Positions 28,053 through 37,060 are shown, numbered from the stretch's first letter. The stretch: DNA of 64,000 nucleotides from Bacteroidales bacterium (GCA_016933335.1 JAFGBD010000040.1:24619-88618), one strand, 5' to 3'. Notes: generated by a model not told the origin, from the letters alone. Numbers and translations are program-made.

Positions 28053-28325
28053 TCAGAATCTGATATCAAACCCGTTGAAGTGTTTTAATTCTCCGTCAGC
28101 TACTTCTACATTGTTCACATTTGAATTTGAAGGACCATGCCAGCACCATTCGATAAACTGACTGATATTGCTTTCCGGTCCCTCGGCTTCCAAATAAACA
28201 GAACCGTCGGGGAGATTTCTGACAAAACCCCTGACTGCAAAAGTCCTGGCAGCATCTCTCGCTGAAAAACGAAATCCGACACCTTGCACGATGCCGTATA
28301 TTGTTATATTTTTATGAATTATCAT
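28053..28325 (-). CDS. acyP: Acylphosphatase
   Basis: 90 residues, the standard length. The substrate loop VQGVGFR contains catalytic Arg19, and Asn37 in VRNLPDGSV completes the active site. It hydrolyses the carboxyl-phosphate bond of acyl phosphates such as acetyl phosphate or 1,3-bisphosphoglycerate. It is a single gene divergent from the DUF2784 membrane protein. Confidence 0.95.
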   Translation of the reverse strand: MIIHKNITIYGIVQGVGFRFSARDAARTFAVRGFVRNLPDGSVYLEAEGPESNISQFIEWCWHGPSNSNVNNVEVADGELKHFNGFDIRF

Positions 28326-28404
28326 ACTTGTTTTTATAAGTGGTACTAATAATTCTTATGGACTTTTCATAATTTTTCCCCTGAAAGTTACAACTTCTTT
28401 AACA

Positions 28405-28779
28405 ATGCTGAAATTGCTTGATATATTTTTTGTTGTTTTTCATACCCTGCTGATCATTTTCAATCTTTTTGGGTGGATATTTAAAAAGACACGGAAAGCA
28501 AATTTCATTACACTTTTACTAACAGCATGCTCGTGGTTCATTCTGGGCTTATTTTACGGTATTGGATATTGCCCTCTGACAGACTGGCATTTTGTGGTCC
28601 TTGAAAAGCTGGGGAACCACAACCTGCCGGCATCATATATCAGGTATTTCATCCTCAGGCTAACCTGTATTGATTTCGACCCCCAGATGATAGATACATT
28701 AACTGTGGTCCTTTTTCTTGTCTCTTTTTTAATATCAGCTGTTTTGAATATCAGGGATTTCAGGAGGAAAAAACAATGA
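28405..28779 (+). CDS. DUF2784 family membrane protein
   Basis: 124 residues with three to four membrane helices: about 3-27, 36-58 and 100-117. The central motif WFILGLFYGIGYCPLTDWHF is the conserved core of DUF2784. The C-terminus is basic (RDFRRKKQ), likely cytoplasmic. The biochemical role of the family is unknown. It has no close operon partner. Confidence 0.8.
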   Translation: MLKLLDIFFVVFHTLLIIFNLFGWIFKKTRKANFITLLLTACSWFILGLFYGIGYCPLTDWHFVVLEKLGNHNLPASYIRYFILRLTCIDFDPQMIDTLTVVLFLVSFLISAVLNIRDFRRKKQ

Positions 28780-29043
28780 AACATTGAACTTTCTGATCAT
28801 TCTTTTGTTTTTAGCAAAATGATACCATGAAACAAATCCCTGTCTGTATTTACATAAAATGAATATAATTATGTTTTATCATGGCAGGTTATTCTGATTA
28901 TGATGTCGGACAGGTTATATGACCAATAACCAAATGATGAATTAAACACATGAAATCTCCATGTTCTTCAAACACAAATAAGTATGAATATAATTTGCTA
29001 CATGGAGGTTCCATACGAACATTAAAAATAAAAATATCTGCGT

Positions 29044-29586
29044 ATGAAACGTCTGTTAATGATGCTCGTCCTTGGAGTTGGTTTTGGGGTGGTGCAAAGC
29101 CAGGACAGTAAAAGTTTTTATGATCTGAAAGCGCTTACAATTGATGGTAAAGAGTTACATTTTTCTTCTTTAAAGGGGAAAAAAGTACTGATTGTCAATA
29201 CTGCTTCCAGGTGTGGACTTACCTCTCAGTATGAAAAGCTTGAAACACTATATCAAAAATACCGGAATGATAAGTTTGTTATCCTGGGGTTTCCGTCCAA
29301 CAATTTCCTGAATCAGGAACCAGGTACCAATAAAGAAATAATGGAATTCTGCAGGTTAAACTACGGTGTTTCATTCCAGATGATGTCGAAGATCTCTGTA
29401 AAAGGAGATGATGTACATCCGGTATACCAGTGGCTGACCACCAAAGAAAAGAATGGGGTGATGGATTCTGATGTTAAATGGAATTTTCAAAAATATCTGA
29501 TCAGTGAGAATGGACGGCTTGTGAAAGTGGTGCGGCCAAAAGAAGATCCTTTTTCTGATGAAATTGTCGGTTGGATAGAGAATTAA
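29044..29586 (+). CDS. Glutathione/thioredoxin peroxidase, probably exported
   Basis: 180 residues. An N-terminal hydrophobic segment (LLMMLVLGVGFGVVQSQ) looks like a signal peptide, which most GPx proteins lack. Catalytic Cys57 is in NTASRCGLTSQY and the Trp in VKWNFQKYLI. The usual FPCNQF motif reads FPSNNF, so the catalytic Gln position is Asn. A second Cys in MEFCRLNYG could act as resolving cysteine, suggesting thioredoxin as reductant. It reduces peroxides, here probably in the periplasm. Monocistronic. Confidence 0.9.
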   Translation: MKRLLMMLVLGVGFGVVQSQDSKSFYDLKALTIDGKELHFSSLKGKKVLIVNTASRCGLTSQYEKLETLYQKYRNDKFVILGFPSNNFLNQEPGTNKEIMEFCRLNYGVSFQMMSKISVKGDDVHPVYQWLTTKEKNGVMDSDVKWNFQKYLISENGRLVKVVRPKEDPFSDEIVGWIEN

Positions 29587-29647
29587 TTGACTGCTGTTTG
29601 ATCTGATAATCTGATCCTGTATTTAGAACCAGCATGCTTCCTGTTTT

Positions 29648-31306
29648 TCAGGGATTCAAGCAATGATTGATCTTCAGCATTAAATCTTTAATATCGATAG
29701 GTTTGGTAACGTGTTCATCGCAACCTGCCTGAAGGCATTTTTCCCTGTCTTCATCCAGTGCGAAAGCAGTCTGTGCAATAATCGGGATCTGTTTGTTCAG
29801 CATTTTTATCCTCCTGGTAGCTTCGAAACCGTCCATTTCCGGCATTTTAATATCCATCAGTATCAGGTCGATTTTATTGATCGACCGGTATAGTTCAACA
29901 GCCTGCAGACCATTATTGGCCCGAAGCACCTGTGCCTGATTCTCAAGCAGTATTGTTTCAATAAATTTGAAGTTAACATCATCATCCTCCACCACCAGTA
30001 TCAATTTTCCCTTCCAATTGAATTCAAATGGAGTGTGTTCGTTAATGATTTCTTTTTCAATATTTTCATCGGGTACTTCTTCGAGTGGAATGGTAAAAAA
30101 GATGGTGGTTCCTTTTCCCGGTTCAGAATCTATCCAGATTTTACCACCCAATAGTCTGACAATACCTTTAGCAATTGTTAATCCCAGACCGGAACCCTCA
30201 TATTTTCTGGTAACAGTTTCTTCATCGTATTTAAAGCGGTCAAAAATCTGCCTTTGTTCATCCTTGTTCAGGCCGATACCTGTATCTTTTACATAGAATT
30301 CAATTAATTGCTCTTTCTGGGTATAGCCAAACTCAATGTATCCTTTCTCTGTAAACTTTATCGCGTTGCTTATAAGGTTGGTAAGTACCTGCTGCAGGCG
30401 TCCCGAATCTGTGTAGGTTACTATTCCTTTTTTATCAGGAATGTTCAGTTTCAGTTCAAGATGCTCCTTTTTATGGATCTTTTTTTGCTGGCTGGAATTG
30501 CCAAGCAGCTCATTTAGCAGGAGATTCAGATTGCACGGGGATTTATTTATTTTCACTTCTCCTGCTTCAAGCCGCGATACCTCTGAAATATCATCAATAA
30601 GCTTCAGCAGCAGATTACTTTGAAGTTTGATGATTTTGACATATTCATTCTTTTCTTCCGGTGTGATGCTCTCAATATTAAGCAGCTCTGCAAATCCGAC
30701 GATTGAATTCATCGGGATTCTTATTTCTCTTGAAATATTGGAAAGGTAAATGTTTTTAAGCTTGTCGGAGTCTTCGGTTTTTTCTTTGGCCCGGAGTAGT
30801 TCTCTCTTTGTTTTTTCCTGTCTTGAAATGTCAGAAATTGTAAAGAGTAAAAGTTCTCTGCCAATGTCTGTCTTCAATGATTTGATATGGGAAGCAACAT
30901 GCCTGATGTCACGTTCCTGGTTCTGTATGATAATTCTGTAATCTATTAATTGAGATTTTCCGGTACCCTGCACTTCATGAAAAGATCTCACGACAGCAGC
31001 TTTTTCTTCGGCCGGAATCAGCTGGAGGTAATTGTCAAGAATCATCTCTTTATTTTCATCACCCAGTCCAAACATCTTCAGGGCAACAGAGGATAACCTG
31101 ACAAGGTTCCTGCCGGGCTCATAAAGACCGGTACCGAGAAATTCAAGATTAACTGCTGTTTCTAAAATATATGGATCGGAAGGATCCCGGAATGTGCCCG
31201 GATGTAATGATGCCAGCTTGTCCTCAAGATCTTTATTCTTCCTTTCAAGAATGTCAAGCTGGTCTCTCAGTTTTTGTATATCGTTTTTTTTACTGCGAAG
31301 TTTCAT
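29648..31306 (-). CDS. Hybrid histidine-kinase-like protein with Arg replacing the phospho-His
   Basis: 552 residues with no membrane helix. A coiled coil (5-35) leads to a PAS domain (about 45-160). The HisKA-like segment reads LSNISREIRIPMNS, with Arg193 where NMSHE(I/L)RTP carries the phosphorylated His (codon AGA, plus-strand TCT at 30728-30730). The HATPase domain is intact (NLISNAIKF, DTGIGL, GSGLGLTIAKG) and the C-terminal receiver has Asp in LMDIKMPEMDG and Lys in TKPID. It may bind ATP but should not autophosphorylate in the usual way. It lies 46 bases downstream of the PAS/GAF sensor, in one operon. Confidence 0.92.
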   Translation of the reverse strand: MKLRSKKNDIQKLRDQLDILERKNKDLEDKLASLHPGTFRDPSDPYILETAVNLEFLGTGLYEPGRNLVRLSSVALKMFGLGDENKEMILDNYLQLIPAEEKAAVVRSFHEVQGTGKSQLIDYRIIIQNQERDIRHVASHIKSLKTDIGRELLLFTISDISRQEKTKRELLRAKEKTEDSDKLKNIYLSNISREIRIPMNSIVGFAELLNIESITPEEKNEYVKIIKLQSNLLLKLIDDISEVSRLEAGEVKINKSPCNLNLLLNELLGNSSQQKKIHKKEHLELKLNIPDKKGIVTYTDSGRLQQVLTNLISNAIKFTEKGYIEFGYTQKEQLIEFYVKDTGIGLNKDEQRQIFDRFKYDEETVTRKYEGSGLGLTIAKGIVRLLGGKIWIDSEPGKGTTIFFTIPLEEVPDENIEKEIINEHTPFEFNWKGKLILVVEDDDVNFKFIETILLENQAQVLRANNGLQAVELYRSINKIDLILMDIKMPEMDGFEATRRIKMLNKQIPIIAQTAFALDEDREKCLQAGCDEHVTKPIDIKDLMLKINHCLNP

Positions 31307-31352
31307 GCACCATAAACTGTTCCTGATACAGTTTCAATTCAAATTCTGGGGA

Positions 31353-33632
31353 CTATGTTTTAATCTCCTGTATAAATGCTGTATAAGTGTTTTCCTTATC
31401 GATATGGGCATTGGAAAGACAGATCAATACCCTTTTTTCTTCTCCTGATTTGGGAGCAATCTTTATTTCTTTTCGGATACCGGTCATTTTATTATCACCA
31501 GGTCCGGTATACCTGGCCACGAATTCATCCTCTTCGATCAGCTTATCATTAAAAAGAATACCCACATCATTACCCAGGACCTCGTTTTTTGAATACTCCC
31601 ACATTTTCTCTGCGGCTTTATTGAAAAATATAATCTTATTATCATCGGTTGTAACCAGAATCCCATCCATGGCTCCTTCAAGGGTTCTTTCGTATCTTAT
31701 TTTTATTTTTTCAATTTCCTTATATTGGTTCTGCATTTCAATTCTGACTTCACGCAGTCTCTTGCTTAATTCTTTTTCAGATTCGCGCAGTTGTTTTTCC
31801 TGCTTCTTTAATATCTCTGTGTGTTGTCTAAGTTCGATATCCATTTGTTTTTCCTTGGTGGTATCATGCCCGATAAACACAACCCGTGTAACATCACCAT
31901 ACATATCATAAACAGCACTAAAGGCCCCCCTCATCCACAAAACTTCCTGTGATTTGGTTCTCATTTTAAACTGTCCCTGGAAAGAGATACCCTTTACAAT
32001 GGTATCCCATTTATTATTGAAATTCTCTATTTCGAGCGTATCTATTAAATCGAATACGGTTAGATTTTTAACATCCTTGTCTTCATAACCAAAAAGATAA
32101 AGCATGTTATCGTTATACTCGATGATTCCTCCGTTGCTGCTCAGTTCGATTTTTATTCCTGATTTGTCAACCGCATCAACAATGCTTTCCATTCTTAAGC
32201 TTAGTTTTTTCTGCTCGGTGGTATCAATGGCAAGAAACAGTATTTTATCAACCGTATCATCTTCCCCCCTGATACAGGTATAAGTTGCCATTGTCCAGAG
32301 ATCTTTGTCGTTTTTGGTAACATGTTTCATATATCCCTCAAAATGCCTTCCTCCCTTTGAAAGATCATCCCATATTTTATTGAACCACTCCTTGTCTTTT
32401 TCTCCGATAAAAATGGATATGTGTTTGCCTTCAACTTCAGAATTGGAGTTATACTCAAGTTTTTTTAGAAATTTTGTGTTGGCATAAAGCAATATGCCGT
32501 CAACCGAATAATCTGCCCTGATCATTGTATGATTCACGGTATTCTCAAGTTTCACAAACTTTTCTGCCTGCCTGGCCAGTTCTTCCTGCGTAGCCTGAAG
32601 TTCTTCCATGTTCTGTCTCATTTCCTCTTCCTGCGCAGCCATAGCCTGTGCCCGTTCATTTGATTCATTTAACAAATGAGTTGTTCTCAGGTTGATTCTG
32701 ACGGCAGATATTGTTGTTGCAATGCTTTCTGCAACACGCTCAACAAAACTGATTTCATGCTTTTGCAATACCTCATATGATGCAAATTCAATGATACCAT
32801 ACAACTCATTTTCAGCAATCAGCGGAACAATCAAAAGGCATTTGGGATTACTTTTTCCCAGGCCTGAGGTAATGTTAACATATGAATCAGGTATCCTGGT
32901 CATGAATATGGTTTTCCGTTCCATTGCACATGTACCGATTAATCCGTCACCCCATTTTATTTTTTTGTCGGTAAATTTTTTCCGGTCATATGCAAACAGG
33001 GCCGTTTGCTGAAAAAACATATTATCCGGATCCTCATCGTTTAATAAATAAAATGAACCCTGGATGGCATTGACATATTTGCAGAGTTCCCTGATAATAT
33101 TTAATGATAAAAGTTCCATGTTATCGTTGTTATTCCTGAGAATATCCCCGAATTTTGCAATTCCTTCTGCCACCCAGTTTCTTTGTTCATCTTCCTTACG
33201 CTGTTCATCCTGGATTTCCTTGTTTTTCTTTAATTTATCTCTGAGGTTTAACAACGACTTGCCAAGAACATCATCTTCATCAGTGAGTATAAAGTCTGCA
33301 GAATAATCGCCATTGATAAGTTTTTGTGTGAAATCATTGATTTTTTTTGTTCTTCCCATCTCAAAATCAAGCTGTTTTTGCTTCTTAATCAGTTCTTTTG
33401 CAAAATAACGTGAATACAAAAAGGTTGCTCCCGGGATGATGATAACCAAAAGAAGCACAATCCAGTGGATTGGATTTTCCGAATAAATGATTTTCAGTCC
33501 GGAAAAATTAAACTGCATGGTGTCACGAACCAGTACTTCAATAAAGATGGCAAATACCGGGAAAAGCAATGACAAAACAAAGGCATACAGTGTATTTTGC
33601 AAAACAAATTCCTTCTGGTTTTCAGCTTCCAT
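31353..33632 (-). CDS. Membrane GAF/PAS sensor protein without a kinase domain
   Basis: 759 residues. Two membrane helices (about 13-33 and 55-75) frame a short periplasmic loop. A HAMP-like linker (about 78-130), GAF domain (about 165-310), coiled coil (about 315-355) and three PAS domains (about 358-475, 490-600, 655-759) follow; a second coiled coil lies at about 600-650. The chain ends just after the last PAS (NTYTAFIQEIKT) with no HisKA, HATPase, GGDEF or methyl-accepting domain, so output must pass through a partner. The best candidate is the degenerate hybrid kinase encoded next in the operon. Confidence 0.9.
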   Translation of the reverse strand: MEAENQKEFVLQNTLYAFVLSLLFPVFAIFIEVLVRDTMQFNFSGLKIIYSENPIHWIVLLLVIIIPGATFLYSRYFAKELIKKQKQLDFEMGRTKKINDFTQKLINGDYSADFILTDEDDVLGKSLLNLRDKLKKNKEIQDEQRKEDEQRNWVAEGIAKFGDILRNNNDNMELLSLNIIRELCKYVNAIQGSFYLLNDEDPDNMFFQQTALFAYDRKKFTDKKIKWGDGLIGTCAMERKTIFMTRIPDSYVNITSGLGKSNPKCLLIVPLIAENELYGIIEFASYEVLQKHEISFVERVAESIATTISAVRINLRTTHLLNESNERAQAMAAQEEEMRQNMEELQATQEELARQAEKFVKLENTVNHTMIRADYSVDGILLYANTKFLKKLEYNSNSEVEGKHISIFIGEKDKEWFNKIWDDLSKGGRHFEGYMKHVTKNDKDLWTMATYTCIRGEDDTVDKILFLAIDTTEQKKLSLRMESIVDAVDKSGIKIELSSNGGIIEYNDNMLYLFGYEDKDVKNLTVFDLIDTLEIENFNNKWDTIVKGISFQGQFKMRTKSQEVLWMRGAFSAVYDMYGDVTRVVFIGHDTTKEKQMDIELRQHTEILKKQEKQLRESEKELSKRLREVRIEMQNQYKEIEKIKIRYERTLEGAMDGILVTTDDNKIIFFNKAAEKMWEYSKNEVLGNDVGILFNDKLIEEDEFVARYTGPGDNKMTGIRKEIKIAPKSGEEKRVLICLSNAHIDKENTYTAFIQEIKT

Positions 33633-33898
33633 AAGAGATACTATTTCTACATTGTTTGTAACAAGACAGACTATTTTTAAAAATAGTCAATATTTTCTAA
33701 AATCGACATATTTTTTATTAAAACAAAGTTGTTATTCTTTTATGATTTTAATGTTTCCGTAACCGGATACCGGAGTATGGCGGCAGATCCTGTTTATCAG
33801 GATAAGACAACAGAACGTAGTCAGTTACTCTATTCTGTGGAAGAGGAAATGGACTGGAAATTAGATAGATGAAATAACCGATAAATTATCCGGTTTGA

Positions 33899-34291
33899 TC
33901 AGGCGGATGCTGAGCTGGAGATGATTCCCGATTTGGGGAATTGTATGAGTTTTTTCACAGCATCCAAAAATTGATGCAGGTTCAGCGGTTTGGTGAATAT
34001 CTTTTCAATGCCCAGTTTTTTGGCCATATACAGATAATAAGGCTTACCCCCGGATATTGCTATTATTTTGATTTCCGGAAAGTCTCTTTTCAGGTGCATG
34101 ATCAGTTCCAGTCCTTCCATAACCGGCATGATGATATCGGTAATAACAAGATCGATGTCAAATTTTTTCACAATATCAAGTCCTTCAGAACCATTTTCTG
34201 CTTCCATGATCTCATATTGCTCGTTCATAAAAATATTTCTGATAAACTTTCTCATCATCAGGTTATCATCAACAATCAAAATTCTCTTCAT
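33899..34291 (-). CDS. Single-domain response regulator (CheY-like)
   Basis: About 130 residues from the ATG at 34291; a start three codons earlier is also open. It is a bare receiver: acidic pair in ILIVDDN, phospho-acceptor Asp in VITDIIMPVMEG and Lys in FTKPL. No output domain is present. A short Ser/Ala tail ends it. It lies upstream of, and on the same strand as, the kinase-less sensor operon, about 270 bases away, and may be a phosphate sink or carrier for that system (inference). Confidence 0.9.
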   Translation of the reverse strand: MKRILIVDDNLMMRKFIRNIFMNEQYEIMEAENGSEGLDIVKKFDIDLVITDIIMPVMEGLELIMHLKRDFPEIKIIAISGGKPYYLYMAKKLGIEKIFTKPLNLHQFLDAVKKLIQFPKSGIISSSASA

Positions 34292-34455
34292 GACTGGCAT
34301 CTGTGTTTATATTGGCATAAACGGCACAGCCATATATTTGTTTGAATTCTTGGAGGAATTAAGAATAATATTTGATAAAACCACCTGAATTGTTGACCAG
34401 TGAATGAAAAAAATATGAAGCCGGATCATGCTAACCGGGGAGCTGTTACAATATG

Positions 34456-34842
34456 CTATTCCTGTTTATGCAGGATGGATTCCACTTTATCAACAAGGTA
34501 TTGAATATCAATGGGTTTTTTAACGAAATCTATTGCCCCCATATTCAAAATTTTGTCCGTATTCTCGTCATCGACAAGTGCAGATACAATAATAACCGGT
34601 GTTTCTTTTGTATCCTTATTCTTTTTTATTTCTTTTAAGAAATCAAATCCGCTTATCTTGGGCATCAGCAGATCCAGCAATATAAGATCCGGCTGATGTT
34701 TGGCTATAATATTATAGGCCTCCCTGGCATTCAGTGCAGTGTATATCTTATAGCCCTTTTCTTCCAGTATGGCTTCCAGCAGAACAATATTTGTCGTGGA
34801 ATCATCAACTACCAGAATGTTTATTTCATTTGCAGATTTCAT
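34456..34842 (-). CDS. Single-domain response regulator
   Basis: 128 residues, receiver only: ILVVDDSTTN, phospho-acceptor Asp in LLDLLMPKISG, Ser/Ala switch region and Lys in VKKPID. Similar receivers (PleD/Rcp-like) often accept phosphate from hybrid kinases or pass it on. It is the first of the minus-strand signalling genes running down to 29.6 kb, about 165 bases before the next receiver gene, and is divergent from the Crp-family regulator. Confidence 0.9.
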   Translation of the reverse strand: MKSANEINILVVDDSTTNIVLLEAILEEKGYKIYTALNAREAYNIIAKHQPDLILLDLLMPKISGFDFLKEIKKNKDTKETPVIIVSALVDDENTDKILNMGAIDFVKKPIDIQYLVDKVESILHKQE

Positions 34843-35145
34843 CGCATAAAACTTATATTTAAATATAGTAAAAAAAATACAAAAGGCTTAATTTTTTGAG
34901 CAGTATGGATTGCAGGGCAGCATTTTTTAGCCGTTTGATCATGGTCATCATACATCGGCCTGATAATGATTTATTTATAATTAAACCAATAGACTCTTTG
35001 ATTTCATTGATATTCAATCCTTTTGATCAGCACAGTTTATATGGTTAAAACAAATGATGATTTAAATCACCCATTTTCGGTGAAATATTTCAACTGTCAA
35101 TATTTTTTATTATATTTATTATATGAATTTTTACTCCTGATAACC
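34843..35145. other. Divergent region between a receiver gene and the Crp-family gene
   Basis: About 300 bases, very AT-rich. The only structured site I note is the short palindrome ATTGA-TAT-TCAAT (35006-35018). No clear -33/-7 pair is seen in either direction. Confidence 0.4.
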
Positions 35146-35826
35146 ATGAATGGTCAAAATAACGAAAAGGAATCAATACTGCCTTTTGGAGAGTGTCTGA
35201 ATGATCAGGAGACGGAAAAAATCCGGAATAACAGCAATCTTGTCAGATTCAATAAAAGGGAGATCATTTTCAGGCAAAACACCCGGACTTCTCATATCAT
35301 GTTGGTTAAATCCGGCCTGGTAAAAATATACAAGGAAGGAAGGAATAACAAGTTCATTGTTCTGAAGATTGCAATTCCTTCTGAATACATCGGAATGATA
35401 TCTATTTTTGGAGGCAGTGTATATCAGTATTCTGCATCAGCTATTGTTCCGACTGATATTCTTTTTATTGATTATATGACCTTTACAGATATTGTTAATG
35501 AAAACGGGTTGTTTGCCATGAAACTTATCAATAATTTAAGTGAATTTGGCATTTATATTTTTGACAGGTTAATGAGCCAGTCGCATAAACAGTTACCGGG
35601 AAGAATTGCTGATGTGATTCTGTATTTTGCTGACACCATCTATAAAAGTGATATTTTTGAATTTCCTTTTACCCGCCGTGAACTTGCAGAATTGGCAGGT
35701 ACCACGAAAGAAAGTTTTATCAGAACACTGGCGGAGTTTAAAAATGATAAAATAATCGACCTGGATGGCTCAAAAGTTAAGATCAATAGTATGAAGATCA
35801 TCAGAACACTCAGTAATTTAGGTTAA
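35146..35826 (+). CDS. Crp/Fnr-family transcriptional regulator
   Basis: About 226 residues from the ATG at 35146. The frame extends to 35023, but the added 41 residues are AT-driven and unlike the family. The N-terminal cyclic-nucleotide-binding fold (about 15-130) includes LVKSGLVKIYKEG. The C-terminal winged helix has FTRRELAELAGTTKESFIRTLAEF, a typical Crp helix-turn-helix. No Cys cluster for an Fe-S centre is visible in the N-terminus, so it is not an FNR-type oxygen sensor. A receiver gene follows 35 bases downstream on the same strand. Confidence 0.9.
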   Translation: MNGQNNEKESILPFGECLNDQETEKIRNNSNLVRFNKREIIFRQNTRTSHIMLVKSGLVKIYKEGRNNKFIVLKIAIPSEYIGMISIFGGSVYQYSASAIVPTDILFIDYMTFTDIVNENGLFAMKLINNLSEFGIYIFDRLMSQSHKQLPGRIADVILYFADTIYKSDIFEFPFTRRELAELAGTTKESFIRTLAEFKNDKIIDLDGSKVKINSMKIIRTLSNLG

Positions 35827-35861
35827 CAGTTATTTGCTTATCTGCTAATAATCAAATCATT

Positions 35862-36236
35862 ATGAAAATCATTATTACAGACGACATTTTTACAAACAGA
35901 TTGTTGTTATCTGAAGTATTGTCAGATTTAGGCCATGAATATTTTGAGGCAGAAAATGGTAAAGTGGCGATCGAGCTTCTTCAAAACAATGATGATATTG
36001 ATCTTATCCTGATGGATATTGAAATGCCTGTTATGAACGGTCTGGAGGCAGCAAAGTATATAAGGGGGAAAATGCCTCCGCCCAAAAACCGGATTCCTAT
36101 CATTGCATTAACCGCACATAATCCAAAAATCTTTTTTGATGATTATCATGATGTGGGATTTGACCAGTTGCTGACCAAACCTTATTCCATTCAGAAAATT
36201 ACCTTTTTACTGGAGTCTTTGGTCAGGGCAGATTAA
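35862..36236 (+). CDS. Single-domain response regulator
   Basis: 124 residues, receiver only: IIITDDIFTN, phospho-acceptor Asp in LMDIEMPVMNG and Lys in LTKPYS. The sequence is closest to the receivers fused at the end of hybrid kinases (LMDIxMPxMDG type). It follows the Crp-family gene by 35 bases and probably forms an operon with it. Its 3' end overlaps the convergent methionine sulfoxide reductase gene by 14 bases. Confidence 0.9.
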   Translation: MKIIITDDIFTNRLLLSEVLSDLGHEYFEAENGKVAIELLQNNDDIDLILMDIEMPVMNGLEAAKYIRGKMPPPKNRIPIIALTAHNPKIFFDDYHDVGFDQLLTKPYSIQKITFLLESLVRAD

Positions 36237-36693
36237 CGGCAGACAACATGCCATTGACTATTAGCATCAGATACTTACTGTCAGTGTCATCAAAACAGCC
36301 TGTCCTTTCACTGTCGATATCCAGTACCCCGATCTTATCCCCTTTCTCACTTATTACAGGTAAGGCAATTTCAGATTTGGTCCTTGAATCACATGCGATA
36401 TGGCCCGGGAATTGATCCACATCAAGGACTATCACAATTTTTTCAATATTCATGCAATGCCAGCAAACACCTTTATTTTGCTCAAGTTCCTGGCAGGCCA
36501 AAGGTCCCTGATACGGTCCCACCAAAAGACGCCCATTCCTGAGTATATAAAAACCCACCCACAAAAAATCAGGCATTTTGTGGTAAAGTATGGCATTTAC
36601 CGTGGCCATTGCTGATATCAGATCATCTGTTTTGTTTAACAGTCCATTGATCTGACTCAAAAGTCGTTTGTATTTTGATTCTTTATAAGGCAT
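36223..36693 (-). CDS. msrC: Free methionine-(R)-sulfoxide reductase (GAF fold)
   Basis: About 156 residues from the ATG at 36693; a start ten codons upstream is possible. The GAF domain carries the fRMsr signature WVGFYI, VGPYQGPLAC, NKGVCWHC and DQFPGHIACDS. The three redox cysteines (Cys67, Cys77 and Cys101 by this start) match those of the E. coli enzyme, and SEI supplies the active-site Glu. It reduces free Met-R-sulfoxide in the cytoplasm. Its end overlaps the convergent receiver gene. Confidence 0.92.
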   Translation of the reverse strand: MPYKESKYKRLLSQINGLLNKTDDLISAMATVNAILYHKMPDFLWVGFYILRNGRLLVGPYQGPLACQELEQNKGVCWHCMNIEKIVIVLDVDQFPGHIACDSRTKSEIALPVISEKGDKIGVLDIDSERTGCFDDTDSKYLMLIVNGMLSAVNLP

Positions 36694-36776
36694 TGGAAAA
36701 TCTCTGCATCTGCGATCATGCAAAGATGGTAAATCTGTTAAAGGGCAGGCTGAAACTGATGGTTGACTAATGGATG

Positions 36777-37001
36777 TCAGGCGCTGATGAAGTCGTAAAT
36801 CCTGATTACTTTGTATAAATCGTGAGGCAGGGGTTTCAGAATAATCCTCTTGTTACCCTTCTGATACAGAACATAATGATAATAAGTGAAACATTGCAGG
36901 TTTGTTGGAGAGACACCCAGGGATTCAAGTTCATCACCGGTCAGACAAATGTTGTTCCTTAGTTTCAGAACTGGACTCTGTAGAATTGTTTCCATAGGCA
37001 T
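36777..37001 (-). CDS. Small conserved-looking hypothetical protein
   Basis: 74 residues, not assigned to a family. The sequence is balanced and protein-like (MPMETILQSPVLKLR, LKPLPHDLYKVIRIYDF), with no signal peptide or membrane helix. A good promoter (TTG-N20-TAGTTTTA) lies just upstream and a long inverted repeat beyond that, which supports a real, regulated gene. Confidence 0.55.
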   Translation of the reverse strand: MPMETILQSPVLKLRNNICLTGDELESLGVSPTNLQCFTYYHYVLYQKGNKRIILKPLPHDLYKVIRIYDFISA

Positions 37002-37022
37002 GTATTTGATGATTAAAAAAAA

Positions 37023-37053
37023 TAAAACTAAATGATAAAACAGTTGAAATCAA
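37023..37053 (-). promoter_or_regulatory. Promoter for the small hypothetical gene
   Basis: On the minus strand: TTG (37053-37051), a 20-base spacer, then TAGTTTTA (37030-37023), close to -33 TTG / -7 TAnnTTTG, 21 bases before the ATG. Confidence 0.5.
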
Positions 37054-37060
37054 ATAAATT

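Noticed and set aside
28957..29007. Inverted repeat CTCCATGT...ACATGGAG before the glutathione peroxidase gene
   Set aside because: Eight-base arms with a 35-base centre are not unusual in this composition and match no known site.
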